Shown here piece after piece: positions 1 to 7,500 of a DNA stretch of 64,000 nucleotides. Positions within the stretch are counted from its first letter, which is position 1. Every line of letters starts with the position of its first letter. This stretch comes from Propionibacteriaceae bacterium (GTDB taxonomy: Bacteria; Actinomycetota; Actinomycetes; Propionibacteriales; Propionibacteriaceae). The DNA is taken from assembly GCA_016717345.1 (NCBI GenBank), contig JADKFR010000002.1, positions 1-64,000 of the forward strand, read 5' to 3'. The position numbers and the translations under genes are program-made. The notes beneath the pieces were generated by a model, which was given only the letters and a program-made list of their open reading frames with translations, ran no database searches and was not told the origin of the DNA.

Positions 1-44
1 GCTGCGAGGGTTGCTCCGGTGTGGCGCAGATCGTGGAAGCGCAG
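1..44 (-). pseudogene. Tyrosine recombinase (integrase) fragment
   Basis: Read on the minus strand, these bases encode LRFHDLRHTGATLA, the conserved HxxR box near the C-terminus of phage and ICE tyrosine recombinases. The same frame meets a TGA about 110 nt upstream and the intervening residues do not look like an integrase, so this is a remnant or a frameshifted gene. The rest of the C-terminus, with the catalytic tyrosine, would lie left of the window. It sits just past the 3' end of a tRNA gene on the same strand, the usual place for an integrase after integration into a tRNA. Confidence 0.55.
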
Positions 45-135
45 ATCATTCCGAGGCCTTTGCGGCCCATCTTCGCCTCCTGGTGGAGCGGCCGCGTTTG
101 TGCTTGTCAGAACCAAAGATCACGCTCAGCGCGGA

Positions 136-211
136 TGGCGACCCCAGCAAGATTCGAACTTGCGACACAAGGTTTAGGAAACCTCTGCTCTATCCCCTGA
201 GCTATGGGGCC
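136..211 (-). tRNA. tRNA-Arg (anticodon CCT)
   Basis: The reverse complement folds as a 76-nt cloverleaf including a genome-encoded CCA. Acceptor arms are GGCCCCA and TGGGGTC, the anticodon loop is TTCCTAA (anticodon CCT, reading AGG) closed by GAGGT/ACCTT, and the T loop is TTCGAAT. The discriminator base is G. An integrase remnant follows its 3' end, so this tRNA is a likely attachment site. Confidence 0.95.
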
Positions 212-377
212 AAGCCTGACCGCGAGCCCCGAGGAACCCGAAGGGGTCCAGCGACGCACTGGTCATTGCGTGCCGGCCACGACTGACGACCAGCCGCAGC
301 GACCACCTCAGGTTACTGGCGGTGTTCAGGTCGTCCAAATGTCGGATCGCCAGGCCAGGACCGCGCGAGGGCGAGGC

Positions 378-1304
378 TCAGGGGCCCGTCGTCCCACCCG
401 CCCCGGCCGGCAACTTCCCCGCGAAGTCGGCCAGCAATTCGACTGTCCGGCTGGCTGCTGGATTGATGCGGGCGCTGTTGCGGATCAAGGCCACGATGCG
501 ACGCTGCGGGGTTGGATTGCGAGGACGGACATAGGCGACGTCAAACGCCGACCAGCCAAGGGCGAGCCGGGGCACCAGGGCGATGCCCACGCCCGCGGCC
601 ACGAACGCCAAGCCGGTGACGTGGTCCTGGGCGCGGGCGACATAACGTGGCGAGAACCCCGCGACCGCACAGGCGTGGCCGGCCAGGCGCGTGACGATCT
701 CATCCCGGAAGTCGTACTGGACCCAGTCATCGGGGGCGAACTCGGCCAGGTCGGCCGTCCCGACTCGCGCCAACGGGTGTTCCGGCGGCAGGGCGACCAG
801 GAAGTCGTCCGTCCCGAGGTCGATGCGACTGTAGGCAGGAGGGATGCTCGGTTCATCGAAAGGCACCTCGGTGTGCACCTCCACGTCGGCCTGTCCGGCC
901 GTTTCGTCGGTGTCGGCTTCGTTGATGGACAACTCGAGGGTCAGCCCGGGAAACTCCCGCCGCAGGGTCCGCGCGACGGCCGGCATCCACGTGTAGGCCG
1001 CGGAGGCGAAGGAACGCATCGTCAGCCTGGCCGTGGCTCCCTGGCGCAGGTCCCTGGTGCGGGCCTCCAACTGAACCATGGCGTCCAGCGCCTCGCCGCA
1101 GGCCGCGGCAAGCTCGATCCCGGCCGCAGTCGGACGGATGCCGCGGCCAACCCGCTCAATCACCGGGAACCCCACCTCACGTTCCAGGGTGTGAATGTGC
1201 TGGCTGACCGTGGAGGGCGTGTAGCCCAGTCGATGAGCGGTGTCGGTGACGGAACCGCTGGCCACGACCGCCCTGAGGACGCGGAGCCGGTTGAGATCGA
1301 GCAT
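378..1304 (-). CDS. LysR family transcriptional regulator
   Basis: A 308-residue protein of normal LysR length. It starts MLDLNRLRVL and has an N-terminal winged helix-turn-helix (about residues 1-60, with GYTPSTVSQHI in the recognition helix), followed by a LysR effector-binding domain. The start at 1304 is chosen because LysR proteins begin with this segment; in-frame starts at 1322 and 1370 would add 6 or 22 residues. A perfect inverted repeat lies just upstream (1324-1341) and is a natural autoregulatory site. The effector and targets are unknown; a small ORF and a HAD phosphatase follow on the other strand. Confidence 0.88.
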   Translation of the reverse strand: MLDLNRLRVLRAVVASGSVTDTAHRLGYTPSTVSQHIHTLEREVGFPVIERVGRGIRPTAAGIELAAACGEALDAMVQLEARTRDLRQGATARLTMRSFASAAYTWMPAVARTLRREFPGLTLELSINEADTDETAGQADVEVHTEVPFDEPSIPPAYSRIDLGTDDFLVALPPEHPLARVGTADLAEFAPDDWVQYDFRDEIVTRLAGHACAVAGFSPRYVARAQDHVTGLAFVAAGVGIALVPRLALGWSAFDVAYVRPRNPTPQRRIVALIRNSARINPAASRTVELLADFAGKLPAGAGGTTGP

Positions 1305-1323
1305 CCCTCCATTGTGAAGCATC

Positions 1324-1341
1324 ACCGAACGATTGTTCGGT
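1324..1341. promoter_or_regulatory. Inverted repeat, probable LysR operator
   Basis: Perfect 7-bp arms ACCGAAC and GTTCGGT flank a 4-bp spacer (gatt), matching the dyad shape of LysR binding sites. It lies 20 bp upstream of the LysR start codon and abuts a plus-strand TAGAAT hexamer (1341-1346), so it could control the regulator and a divergent plus-strand transcript. Inference from symmetry and position. Confidence 0.5.
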
Positions 1342-1387
1342 AGAATCCGCTTGTCCCGAACGATCATCATGCGCGAACCTTGTTGTC

Positions 1388-1576
1388 ATGATGAGTTACC
1401 CCGTCACCGACCGAGACCACGAGCGTCTCGTCCATGACCTCGACCTACTGACCCAGACCACCGATGGGATCAGGGCAGCCGGCCCCTCGCGGCATCGCTC
1501 CTGGTTCCCGCGCCCCCTCAGCTTCAAGCACTCCAAGCGCCTGGCAACCGGAGGGTCCGGCAGCTCCCTGTCCTGA
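1388..1576 (+). CDS. Small protein, unknown function (62 aa)
   Basis: A 62-codon frame opening with ATGATG, divergent from the LysR gene. G or C fills most third codon positions, as in real genes here, and a TAGAAT hexamer sits about 45 bp upstream beside the LysR palindrome. The first half is acidic and polar, the second half basic with aromatic residues; there is no membrane segment or known motif. No Shine-Dalgarno is visible. It may be a real LysR-controlled small gene or a chance frame in the 344-nt gap (1305-1648), which otherwise holds only regulatory sequence. Confidence 0.35.
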   Translation: MMSYPVTDRDHERLVHDLDLLTQTTDGIRAAGPSRHRSWFPRPLSFKHSKRLATGGSGSSLS

Positions 1577-1648
1577 CCCCGAACGACTGTCTTCGCGGCG
1601 CCGTAGAATCCATTGGTCCTGGGTTCCTCATCGCAGCGGGGAGTGGTC

Positions 1649-2572
1649 GTGGCCGGTCAGCACAGTCCGTGGTTCGCTGTGCCCGACCCGACGCTGGGGG
1701 CCGACCACGCGGACACCGCCCGATCGCCGCAGCCTCCGTCGGCGACGAACCACGAGAGCGGGCCGACCGCCTCCTCTGAACACTGGTTCGATGCCTACCT
1801 GTTCGATCTGGACGGGACGATCCACCTCGGGGACCGCCTCCTCCCCGGTGCGGTCGAGACCGTGGCCAGGATCCGTGATCGCGGAATCCCGGTGCGATTC
1901 CTCTCCAACAACCCGACCCACTCCCCCGCCACCATCCACCAGCGACTTCACCACCTGGGTCTTGACCTCCGGCTGGACGAGGTGGTCAACACCGTCCTCA
2001 CCACGACCAGGTGGTTGCGAGAGAATCGCCCAGAGGCAGTCGTCTTCCCGATCGCCGAACAGCCCGTCATCGAAGCGCTCCGGGCGGCGGGACAGCCGCT
2101 CAGCGACGACCCGGCCAGCATCGACATCGTGCTGGCAAGCTACGACCGCTCGTTCGACTACCGCAAGTTGCAGACCGCCTTCGACGCCCTGTGGTTCCAC
2201 CGCCGCGCGACCTTGATGTCCACCAATCCCGATCGGTTCTGTCCCTACCCGGGCGGACGGGGGGAACCGGACGCCGCCAGCATCGTGGCCGCCATCGAGG
2301 CCTGCACTCAGACCACCTGTGAGCGCACGTTCGGCAAGCCGTCACCGCTCATGCTGGATCTGGCGCTCCACGGCACCGGAGTGCCGGCCTCGGCCGCAGT
2401 CATGGTGGGTGATCGGCTGGCCACCGACATAGCGATGGCCAGGGCGGCGGGAATGACCGGGGTGTTGGTTCTCACCGGCGACGCGGGGCTGCCGGAGGTG
2501 ACCACGGCTCCTGAAGCCGAACGACCCCATCGCGTGATCAGGGCCCTGGCAGAGCTGCTGCCGACTGCCTGA
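1649..2572 (+). CDS. HAD superfamily (subfamily IIA) phosphatase
   Basis: A NagD/4-nitrophenylphosphatase-like HAD hydrolase. Motif I FDLDGTIHLG (nucleophile Asp near residue 53), motif II FLSNNP (near 85), a GKPSP lysine motif and motif IV VMVGDRLATDIAMA are all present in order. The predicted role is dephosphorylation of a small phosphorylated metabolite; substrate unknown. GTG 1649 is chosen because GCGGGGAG ends 6 nt before it; TTG 1613 and GTG 1643 are in-frame alternatives. A TAGAAT hexamer at 1604-1609 fits a promoter. The first ~40 residues are an unusual low-complexity extension. Monocistronic, ended by a double hairpin. Confidence 0.85.
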   Translation: MAGQHSPWFAVPDPTLGADHADTARSPQPPSATNHESGPTASSEHWFDAYLFDLDGTIHLGDRLLPGAVETVARIRDRGIPVRFLSNNPTHSPATIHQRLHHLGLDLRLDEVVNTVLTTTRWLRENRPEAVVFPIAEQPVIEALRAAGQPLSDDPASIDIVLASYDRSFDYRKLQTAFDALWFHRRATLMSTNPDRFCPYPGGRGEPDAASIVAAIEACTQTTCERTFGKPSPLMLDLALHGTGVPASAAVMVGDRLATDIAMARAAGMTGVLVLTGDAGLPEVTTAPEAERPHRVIRALAELLPTA

Positions 2573-2578
2573 CGGGCC

Positions 2579-2643
2579 CTCCGGGGTGGAAGGAAGCCCC
2601 GGAGAAATTAAGAGTTCCTGCCCGGGGGGATGGGGCAGGAACT
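2579..2643. terminator. Two tandem hairpins between convergent genes
   Basis: The first hairpin has arms CTCCGGGG (2579-2586) and CCCCGGAG (2597-2604). The second has perfect 11-bp arms AGTTCCTGCCC (2613-2623) and GGGCAGGAACT (2633-2643). Neither has a T run. They lie between the HAD gene and the thioredoxin gene, which converge, so they probably terminate in both directions. Confidence 0.7.
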
Positions 2644-2717
2644 GTATGAAGTATGACACGAGACGGCGCCCAGTGTCACGTGGCGAGGGTCCCCGGGCTA
2701 GTGGTGCGCCACTGTGG

Positions 2718-3080
2718 TCAGGGGGTGGCCGCAGCTGCCTGCGCCTTCAACTCCTCCACGTCCAGCGCCTTCACCTGCTCGACCAACTTGCCGAATTGGG
2801 TGCGGTTGAGCACCCCCGGCTCGCGGAAGACCAGATAGCCGCCGCGGAACGCCATGATCGTCGGGATCGAGGCAATGTCCAATCCCCCGGCCAACTCGCG
2901 CTGGTCATCGGTATCGACCTTGGCGAAGACCACGTCGGGATGCTCGTTCGAGACCGCCTCGAAGATCGGGCCGAACATCCGGCAGGGCCCACACCAGGCC
3001 GCCCAGAAGTCCACGAACACGACATCGTTCTTCTCGACGGTGTCGCCGAAGTCCTCCAGCGTCAGCGGGACGGTTGCCAT
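2718..3080 (-). CDS. trxA: Thioredoxin
   Basis: A 120-residue single-domain thioredoxin. The redox motif WCGPC places the cysteines at residues 30 and 33, and the cis-proline loop SIPTIMAF follows near residue 73. It reduces protein disulfides in the cytoplasm. ATG 3080 is chosen over an upstream start (3113) because the domain begins at once and GGAAGGA lies upstream. A short Ala-rich tail follows the fold. The gene stands alone, downstream of ideR on the same strand with an 89-nt gap. Confidence 0.92.
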   Translation of the reverse strand: MATVPLTLEDFGDTVEKNDVVFVDFWAAWCGPCRMFGPIFEAVSNEHPDVVFAKVDTDDQRELAGGLDIASIPTIMAFRGGYLVFREPGVLNRTQFGKLVEQVKALDVEELKAQAAAATP

Positions 3081-3169
3081 GGAGATTCCTTCCGTTGGGG
3101 TACACAGGCCCAACGCCGGGGCGCCGCCCGGATATTCCAGCGCCCGGTCAACCCATCAGGGCCGGCTTG

Positions 3170-3850
3170 TCAGCGCGCCACGAAGATGTGCTCCGCGAGC
3201 ACGCCCGGAAGCCGGCATTCGCCGTCGCCGACCAGCACCAGGGCGCCGCGCAGAGACGCCCGCACCGGGACGCCTGGACGCACGCCGGCAGCGTCCATCG
3301 CCGCCAGCACTCCAGGATCGGACTGGATCGATTCACTCATCCGACGCACCACCACCTCATGTTCGGCGGCGTCCGCCAAGCGCACCGACAGTGCTTCGGT
3401 GCCGTCGAGGAATCCTTCCGTTGCGGCATCCACGCCCAGTTCCTCCAGTGCCGGGATCGGGTTGCCGTAGGGGGATTCGGTGGGATGGTTCAGGATCGCC
3501 ACCAAACGCCGCTCGACATCGGTGGAAATCACGTGCTCCCAGCGACAGGCCTCCTCATGCACCAGGCCCCAGTCGAGCCCGATGACATCGGTGAGCAGTC
3601 GCTCCGCGAGCCGGTGACGCCGCATCACCCGCGTCGCCAACGCCAGCCCCTGGGCGCTCAGCACCAGGTGCCGGTCCGGGTGGACACTGACCAGACCGTC
3701 CCGTTCCATCCGGGCCACAGTCTGCGACACCGTCGGCCCGCTCTGCTTCAGACGCTCAGCGATGCGCGCCCGCAAGGGTGGGATCCCCTCTTCGCCCAGC
3801 TCGTAGATGGTACGCAGGTACATCTCGGTCGTGTCGATGAGGTCGCTCAT
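3170..3850 (-). CDS. ideR: Iron-dependent repressor, DtxR/IdeR family
   Basis: A 226-residue close relative of DtxR. The N-terminal winged helix carries SGPTVSQTVARMERDGL, and the metal ligands occupy the DtxR positions: Met10, His79, Glu83, His98, Cys102, Glu105 and His106. The C-terminus (about 145-226) fits the SH3-like third domain. Cys102 marks an iron-sensing DtxR/IdeR type rather than a manganese-type MntR. It should repress iron uptake genes when Fe(II) is plentiful. GAGGAGGGTGA is a strong ribosome site before ATG 3850. The divergent gene starts only 34 bp away. Confidence 0.92.
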   Translation of the reverse strand: MSDLIDTTEMYLRTIYELGEEGIPPLRARIAERLKQSGPTVSQTVARMERDGLVSVHPDRHLVLSAQGLALATRVMRRHRLAERLLTDVIGLDWGLVHEEACRWEHVISTDVERRLVAILNHPTESPYGNPIPALEELGVDAATEGFLDGTEALSVRLADAAEHEVVVRRMSESIQSDPGVLAAMDAAGVRPGVPVRASLRGALVLVGDGECRLPGVLAEHIFVAR

Positions 3851-3858
3851 TCACCCTC

Positions 3859-3870
3859 CTCAAGATTGAG
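3859..3870. promoter_or_regulatory. Small palindrome in the ideR divergent promoter
   Basis: CTCAA-ga-TTGAG is centred in the 34-bp gap between the divergent start codons at 3850 and 3885. It is shorter than and unlike the 19-bp iron box, so binding by IdeR itself is not supported. It may be a regulator site or chance. Confidence 0.25.
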
Positions 3871-3884
3871 GTCAGACTATAGCC

Positions 3885-4529
3885 ATGGCGACTCCGGCAC
3901 TTCCGCTGCGGACAGTCCACGTCCAGCCCGAACGCCTGGCCGGATGGCTGGATCGCTTCGCCGTCCGCCATGGCACGCCAACCGAACAGACCGGGGCCGA
4001 CGCCGTGCGATTCCGCGCCCCCGACGGCGCTGAGGCCTCCGTCTTGTTGCGCTGGGGTCCGCTCCCACCGGGGACGACGCTGCTTGAGTACGTGGCGAGC
4101 GAGCGGCTCGTCGGTGCGCTGCTGGCCCGGCGCCGGGCCCACGCCGTCGGCGTGTTCGCTGGGTCGACCCTGCTGGAGGGTCACCATCACGCTCACTACG
4201 TCCAGGGACGGACGAAGGCCGGCGGCTGGTCACAGCAGCGCTACGCCCGGCGTCGTGAGCACCAGGCGGACAGGTCATTCACGGGCGCGGCCGACGAGGT
4301 CGCCGACATCCTGCTTCCCCACCTGGACTCACTTGAGGCCCTCGTCCTCGGAGGGGACAAGGTGGCGGTCAAGACCGTCCTGGCCGATCCGGCTTTCGCC
4401 GCGCTGCGCGCGCTGGCCGAGAACACCGCCCACCCGCTTTATCCGGTTCCCGATCCCAACAAAGGGATCCTCGCCGGCTTCGCCACCACCTTCCGGTCGG
4501 TGCCGATCCAGCTCAACGAGCTCGCTTGA
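3885..4529 (+). CDS. acVLRF1-type peptidyl-tRNA hydrolase / ribosome rescue factor
   Basis: A 214-residue protein resembling the actinobacterial VLRF1 group, eRF1-like hydrolases thought to release nascent chains from stalled ribosomes. The expected catalytic-loop signature GGWSQQRYARRR is at about 113-124, with the glutamine-containing loop intact. ATG 3885 lies four bases after GACTAT and has no Shine-Dalgarno, suggesting leaderless or very short-leader expression. It is divergent from ideR. Family assignment is from recalled sequence features; the biochemical role is known only by analogy to the eukaryotic Vms1/VLRF1 family. Confidence 0.75.
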   Translation: MATPALPLRTVHVQPERLAGWLDRFAVRHGTPTEQTGADAVRFRAPDGAEASVLLRWGPLPPGTTLLEYVASERLVGALLARRRAHAVGVFAGSTLLEGHHHAHYVQGRTKAGGWSQQRYARRREHQADRSFTGAADEVADILLPHLDSLEALVLGGDKVAVKTVLADPAFAALRALAENTAHPLYPVPDPNKGILAGFATTFRSVPIQLNELA

Positions 4530-4547
4530 CGACGCCTTCCCGGGGGC

Positions 4548-4823
4548 TCAGCGACGCACGAAGACGATGATCGCCGCGATCAGGGCGACCAGGCCGGCCC
4601 CCGCGATCACCAGGGCAGTCCGGGTGTCGTCCAGGGCCACGTCGGGAGAGTCCGCGACGTCGTCAGCGGCGGAAGTGGGCGAGGAGGAGGGCGTCGCGCT
4701 CACCGTGGCGGAGGCCACGGGCGACGGGCTGACGGTTTCCGCCTGCGCCACGGCCAGCGGGCCCACCGCAACCGCCATGCCGACCGCCGTACCGGCAAGG
4801 AGACGACGTAACCACAAACCCAT
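4548..4823 (-). CDS. Small secreted, C-terminally anchored protein
   Basis: A 91-residue protein. Residues 1-29 form a signal peptide (basic start MGLWLRR, hydrophobic core, cleavage near AQA). A Ser/Thr/Pro-rich linker (30-65) follows, then a C-terminal membrane helix (about 69-88) ending RR. This is the layout of a small surface-tethered protein. No catalytic domain is visible and I do not recognise the family. It converges on the acVLRF1 gene with an 18-nt gap and follows a 31-aa membrane protein on the same strand, from which it may be co-transcribed. Confidence 0.6.
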   Translation of the reverse strand: MGLWLRRLLAGTAVGMAVAVGPLAVAQAETVSPSPVASATVSATPSSSPTSAADDVADSPDVALDDTRTALVIAGAGLVALIAAIIVFVRR

Positions 4824-4833
4824 GGTCGGGAGC

Positions 4834-4929
4834 TTATCGGCCCGGGACGACGAGCGATCCCCAGACCACCAGCGCGATCAGCACCAACAACGCGCCGGTC
4901 ACGATCAACCGCCTGGTCCGTGGGTTCAC
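4834..4929 (-). CDS. Very small single-pass membrane protein (31 aa)
   Basis: A GTG-initiated frame of 31 codons: a basic start (NPRTRR), one strongly hydrophobic helix (about residues 8-27, with IALVVWGSLVV), then a short PGR tail. It stops at TAA 10 bp before the next gene on the strand. Composition and topology are those of a real membrane microprotein rather than a random frame. No Shine-Dalgarno is visible. Function unknown. Confidence 0.5.
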   Translation of the reverse strand: MNPRTRRLIVTGALLVLIALVVWGSLVVPGR

Positions 4930-4953
4930 GGACCAAATCTAGGCGCTCCCGGC

Positions 4954-4959
4954 TACGGT
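4954..4959 (+). promoter_or_regulatory. -10 hexamer TACGGT, leaderless promoter
   Basis: TACGGT ends 6 nt before ATG 4966 and no ribosome site is present, so transcription probably starts at or next to the A of the start codon. Confidence 0.5.
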
Positions 4960-4965
4960 GGGGCC

Positions 4966-5616
4966 ATGGGCTCACTCTGGCTCTACGCGATCGCCATTGA
5001 CGAGGTTCGTGACGTCTTCGGCGCCGACGAGGCCGACGCCGCGGCACTGCGGGCGATCGCCGCTGAGCGCTTCGCCCCGCCGCCGGCACCCCACGTCGGA
5101 CTGCTGGACAAGGTGGGCCCGTTGTTCCGCCGCCAGGCGGGCAGCCCGGTGCGCCGTCCCGATCTTCCTGATGGGCTGGACGTGGAGCGATTGCTGACCG
5201 GGCGCCACGTTCCCCCGGAGCGGCTGGCCGCCAGTTGGACTCTCCTGCGGTCCTGGCTCGATGCCAAGGCGTGGTCGTCCTACGAAGCCACCCTGGACGA
5301 GGCTGCGGTCAAGGCGCTCGACTTCGACCTGGCCAGAGCCGGGGCGCCGGCGCACTTCGCGCTCGGATCCCTGCTGTCGAGGGACCTGGGGATTGCCCTG
5401 CGGACGGCACCGGGAATGGCCGCAGGCTACAGCCGGGGTACCCACGTCCTCGCCGCGAAGCAGGCCTGGGACGACGTCGTCGACCGCTTGGAGCCAACCC
5501 ACCAGCAGCAGATCACCCGGCTGTTGGCTTGGCTCGGGCTCTTCGAGGAATGGACGCGGGCGGCTCCGCTGCAACGCAGGGAGCCGCCCGACCTGGTGGC
5601 CATCTGGATGGCCTGA
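4966..5616 (+). CDS. Conserved hypothetical protein (216 aa)
   Basis: A soluble, mostly helical 216-residue protein beginning MGSLWLYAIAIDEVRDVFG, rich in Ala, Leu and Arg. There is no signal peptide, membrane helix or metal motif. I do not recognise the family with confidence. ATG 4966 is chosen because a leaderless -10 precedes it exactly and the coding pattern starts there, although the frame stays open far upstream across the neighbouring gene. It converges on the purine permease gene with only 6 nt between stop codons. Confidence 0.7.
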   Translation: MGSLWLYAIAIDEVRDVFGADEADAAALRAIAAERFAPPPAPHVGLLDKVGPLFRRQAGSPVRRPDLPDGLDVERLLTGRHVPPERLAASWTLLRSWLDAKAWSSYEATLDEAAVKALDFDLARAGAPAHFALGSLLSRDLGIALRTAPGMAAGYSRGTHVLAAKQAWDDVVDRLEPTHQQQITRLLAWLGLFEEWTRAAPLQRREPPDLVAIWMA

Positions 5617-5622
5617 GAAGAA

Positions 5623-7143
5623 TCAGACGAACAGGCCAGAAATCAGCCCCTGGGCGAAGTAGATCACGAAGGCACCTGCGACGCCGTACAGCAGCCCATG
5701 GACCTCCGCAGCCTTGCCGCGCAGGATCTTGATGAGGGCGAAGCTGATGAAGCCCGCGCCGATACCCACGGTGATCGAGTAGGTGAACGGCATCAGCACC
5801 ATGGTCAGGAACGCCGGGATGCCTTCCTCCGGGTCCTCCCAATCGATGTGGACGACCTGCGACATCATCAGGAAGCCGACGAAGAACAGGGCGGGCGCCG
5901 CTGCCTCCGAGGGGACCATGTTCACCAGCGGCGCCAGGACCAGGCTCAGCACGAAGGCCAGCCCGGTGACGACCGAGGCGATGCCCGTCCGGGCGCCTTC
6001 ACCGACGCCGGAAGCCGACTCGATGTAGGAGGTGTTGGAGGACACCGAGCCCAGGCCACCGGCCACGGCGGCCAGCGAGTCGACCAGCAGAATCTCCTGG
6101 GTCCGAGGCGGGTTGCCCTCGGAGTCGAGCAGGTTGCCTTCAGCCCCCACGGCCACGATCGTGCCCATGGTGTCGAAGAAGTCGGCCAGCAGCAGCGAGA
6201 AGACCAACAGGAGCAAGCCGAGGAACACCCCGGGGCCCGCCGCGCCGGCGAAGGCCCCGAAGAGGTCGACCCGTCCCAGCAGGGTCAGGTCCGGCAGGGC
6301 GAAGCTGCCCAGCACCGGGATGTTCTGCATCCATCCGGTCGGATTGACGACCGCACCGGTGGCGTCCCGGGAGGCGCCGACGTGGAAGACGGCCTCGACG
6401 ATGATCGCCAGCACCGTCGCGGCGCCGATGGCGATCAGCAGTGCCCCCTTGACTTTGCGGACGAACAGGGCGATCAGGATCAGCAGGCCGATCAGGAAGA
6501 TGGCGATCGGCCAGCCCTTGAGGGCCCCGCCGATACCCAGCTCCACCGGAGTCCCGACGGCCTTGCGGACGATGCCGGCATCAACCAGGCCGATGAAGGC
6601 GATGAACAGGCCGATGCCGACGGAGATCGCCGCGCGCATCGAGCGGGGCACCGCCTTGAACACCGCTTTGCGGAAGCCGGTGAGCACCAGGATCGTGATG
6701 AGGACGCCCTCCCAGACGACCAGGCCCATGGCCTGGGGCCAGGTCATCTTCTGGGCGATGGTGTAGGCCACCAGGGCGTTGAGGCCGAGTCCGGTGGCGA
6801 GCGCGATCGGGAACCGGCCATAGACCCCCATGATGATGGTCATGATCCCGGCGATGAGCGCGGTCGCAGCCGCCACCGCTCCCATGGACGCGACGACCGC
6901 TCCAGGGGCCGTGATCGGCATCCCGTTGATGAGGTTGCCGGCCTTGTCGGGCACGGTGCCGATGATGATCGGGTTGAGGACGATGATGTAGGCCATGGTG
7001 AAGAAGGTCACCAGGCCGCCGCGGACCTCCCGGCCCATCGTCGAACCCCGCTTGGTGAGTTCGAACCAGGAATCGAGAGTCCGGTTGGTGGGTACGTTGG
7101 ACGTTGTTTGCGTGGATGAACTGCCAGTCGACATGGGCGACAT
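5623..7143 (-). CDS. NCS2 family purine permease (AzgA-like)
   Basis: A polytopic protein of about 506 residues with 12-14 hydrophobic segments. After a short polar N-terminus it has REVRGGLVTFFTMAYIIVLN, the typical first helix of the AzgA branch of NCS2 transporters. Further signatures are TALIAGIMTIIMG and GLGLNALVAYTIA, and FFDTMGTIVAVG in the middle. It probably imports hypoxanthine, guanine or adenine with protons. ATG 7143 is used; ATG 7134 would remove three residues. An upstream in-frame extension is not coding-like. It is divergent from the DUF2530 gene. Confidence 0.88.
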   Translation of the reverse strand: MSPMSTGSSSTQTTSNVPTNRTLDSWFELTKRGSTMGREVRGGLVTFFTMAYIIVLNPIIIGTVPDKAGNLINGMPITAPGAVVASMGAVAAATALIAGIMTIIMGVYGRFPIALATGLGLNALVAYTIAQKMTWPQAMGLVVWEGVLITILVLTGFRKAVFKAVPRSMRAAISVGIGLFIAFIGLVDAGIVRKAVGTPVELGIGGALKGWPIAIFLIGLLILIALFVRKVKGALLIAIGAATVLAIIVEAVFHVGASRDATGAVVNPTGWMQNIPVLGSFALPDLTLLGRVDLFGAFAGAAGPGVFLGLLLLVFSLLLADFFDTMGTIVAVGAEGNLLDSEGNPPRTQEILLVDSLAAVAGGLGSVSSNTSYIESASGVGEGARTGIASVVTGLAFVLSLVLAPLVNMVPSEAAAPALFFVGFLMMSQVVHIDWEDPEEGIPAFLTMVLMPFTYSITVGIGAGFISFALIKILRGKAAEVHGLLYGVAGAFVIYFAQGLISGLFV

Positions 7144-7166
7144 GGTAGGGCCGCGCAGCCGTCGCC

Positions 7167-7172
7167 TAGAGT
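7167..7172 (+). promoter_or_regulatory. -10 hexamer TAGAGT, leaderless promoter
   Basis: TAGAGT ends 7 nt before GTG 7180, the leaderless spacing repeated at several genes here. Confidence 0.45.
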
Positions 7173-7179
7173 GATGTCC

Positions 7180-7500
7180 GTGCCCCAGACCCCAACCCCC
7201 CATCAGCCGCTGATGGTGCAGGCGCCGGTGAGGGCATTGGATCCGGACGGCGCGGCTGTCATCACCGGGGGCACGGCCGGCTTCGCGATCGCGAGCCTGG
7301 CGTGCTGGGTCGGTTGGGAGGACCTGGCGGCGCGCGGCGACGGGTGGTACCTGGGCGTCGCATTGACGGGCCTCGGGCTGGGCGTGGTGGCGGGCCTGTT
7401 CGCGTGGACCCGCTCGCATCAGCGTCGCCGGGGGGCCGTCACCGCCGACGGTGAGCCCCAGGGAGAAACGGGCACGGCCCGCGGGGAGTCAGTCGAATAG
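7180..7500 (+). CDS. DUF2530 membrane protein
   Basis: A 106-residue protein matching the actinobacterial DUF2530 layout: the motif VRALDPDGAAVITGGTAGFA, two membrane helices (about residues 30-48 and 65-85) separated by an ARGDGWYLGVALTGLGLG turn, and an Arg-rich cytoplasmic tail. Function unknown. GTG 7180 fits a leaderless promoter; GTG 7171 and ATG 7174 are in frame. Its 3' end overlaps the convergent DUF3027 gene by 12 bp. In actinobacteria it is commonly found next to the NCS2 permease and DUF3027, as here. Confidence 0.78.
   Translation: MPQTPTPHQPLMVQAPVRALDPDGAAVITGGTAGFAIASLACWVGWEDLAARGDGWYLGVALTGLGLGVVAGLFAWTRSHQRRRGAVTADGEPQGETGTARGESVE

Noticed and set aside
3851..3884. IdeR iron box in the ideR promoter
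   Set aside because: The 12-bp palindrome does not resemble the 19-bp TTAGG-type iron box.
2586..4033. Plus-strand frames opposite trxA and ideR
   Set aside because: Antisense shadows of two clearly identified genes.
3970..4965. Long open frame continuing upstream of the gene at 4966-5616
   Set aside because: It is an open shadow frame across the acVLRF1 gene and two small minus-strand genes; the coding pattern and leaderless promoter place the start at 4966.
7144..7419. N-terminal extension of the NCS2 permease
   Set aside because: Residues are Arg/Pro/His-rich shadow sequence of the DUF2530 gene; the transporter begins near 7143.
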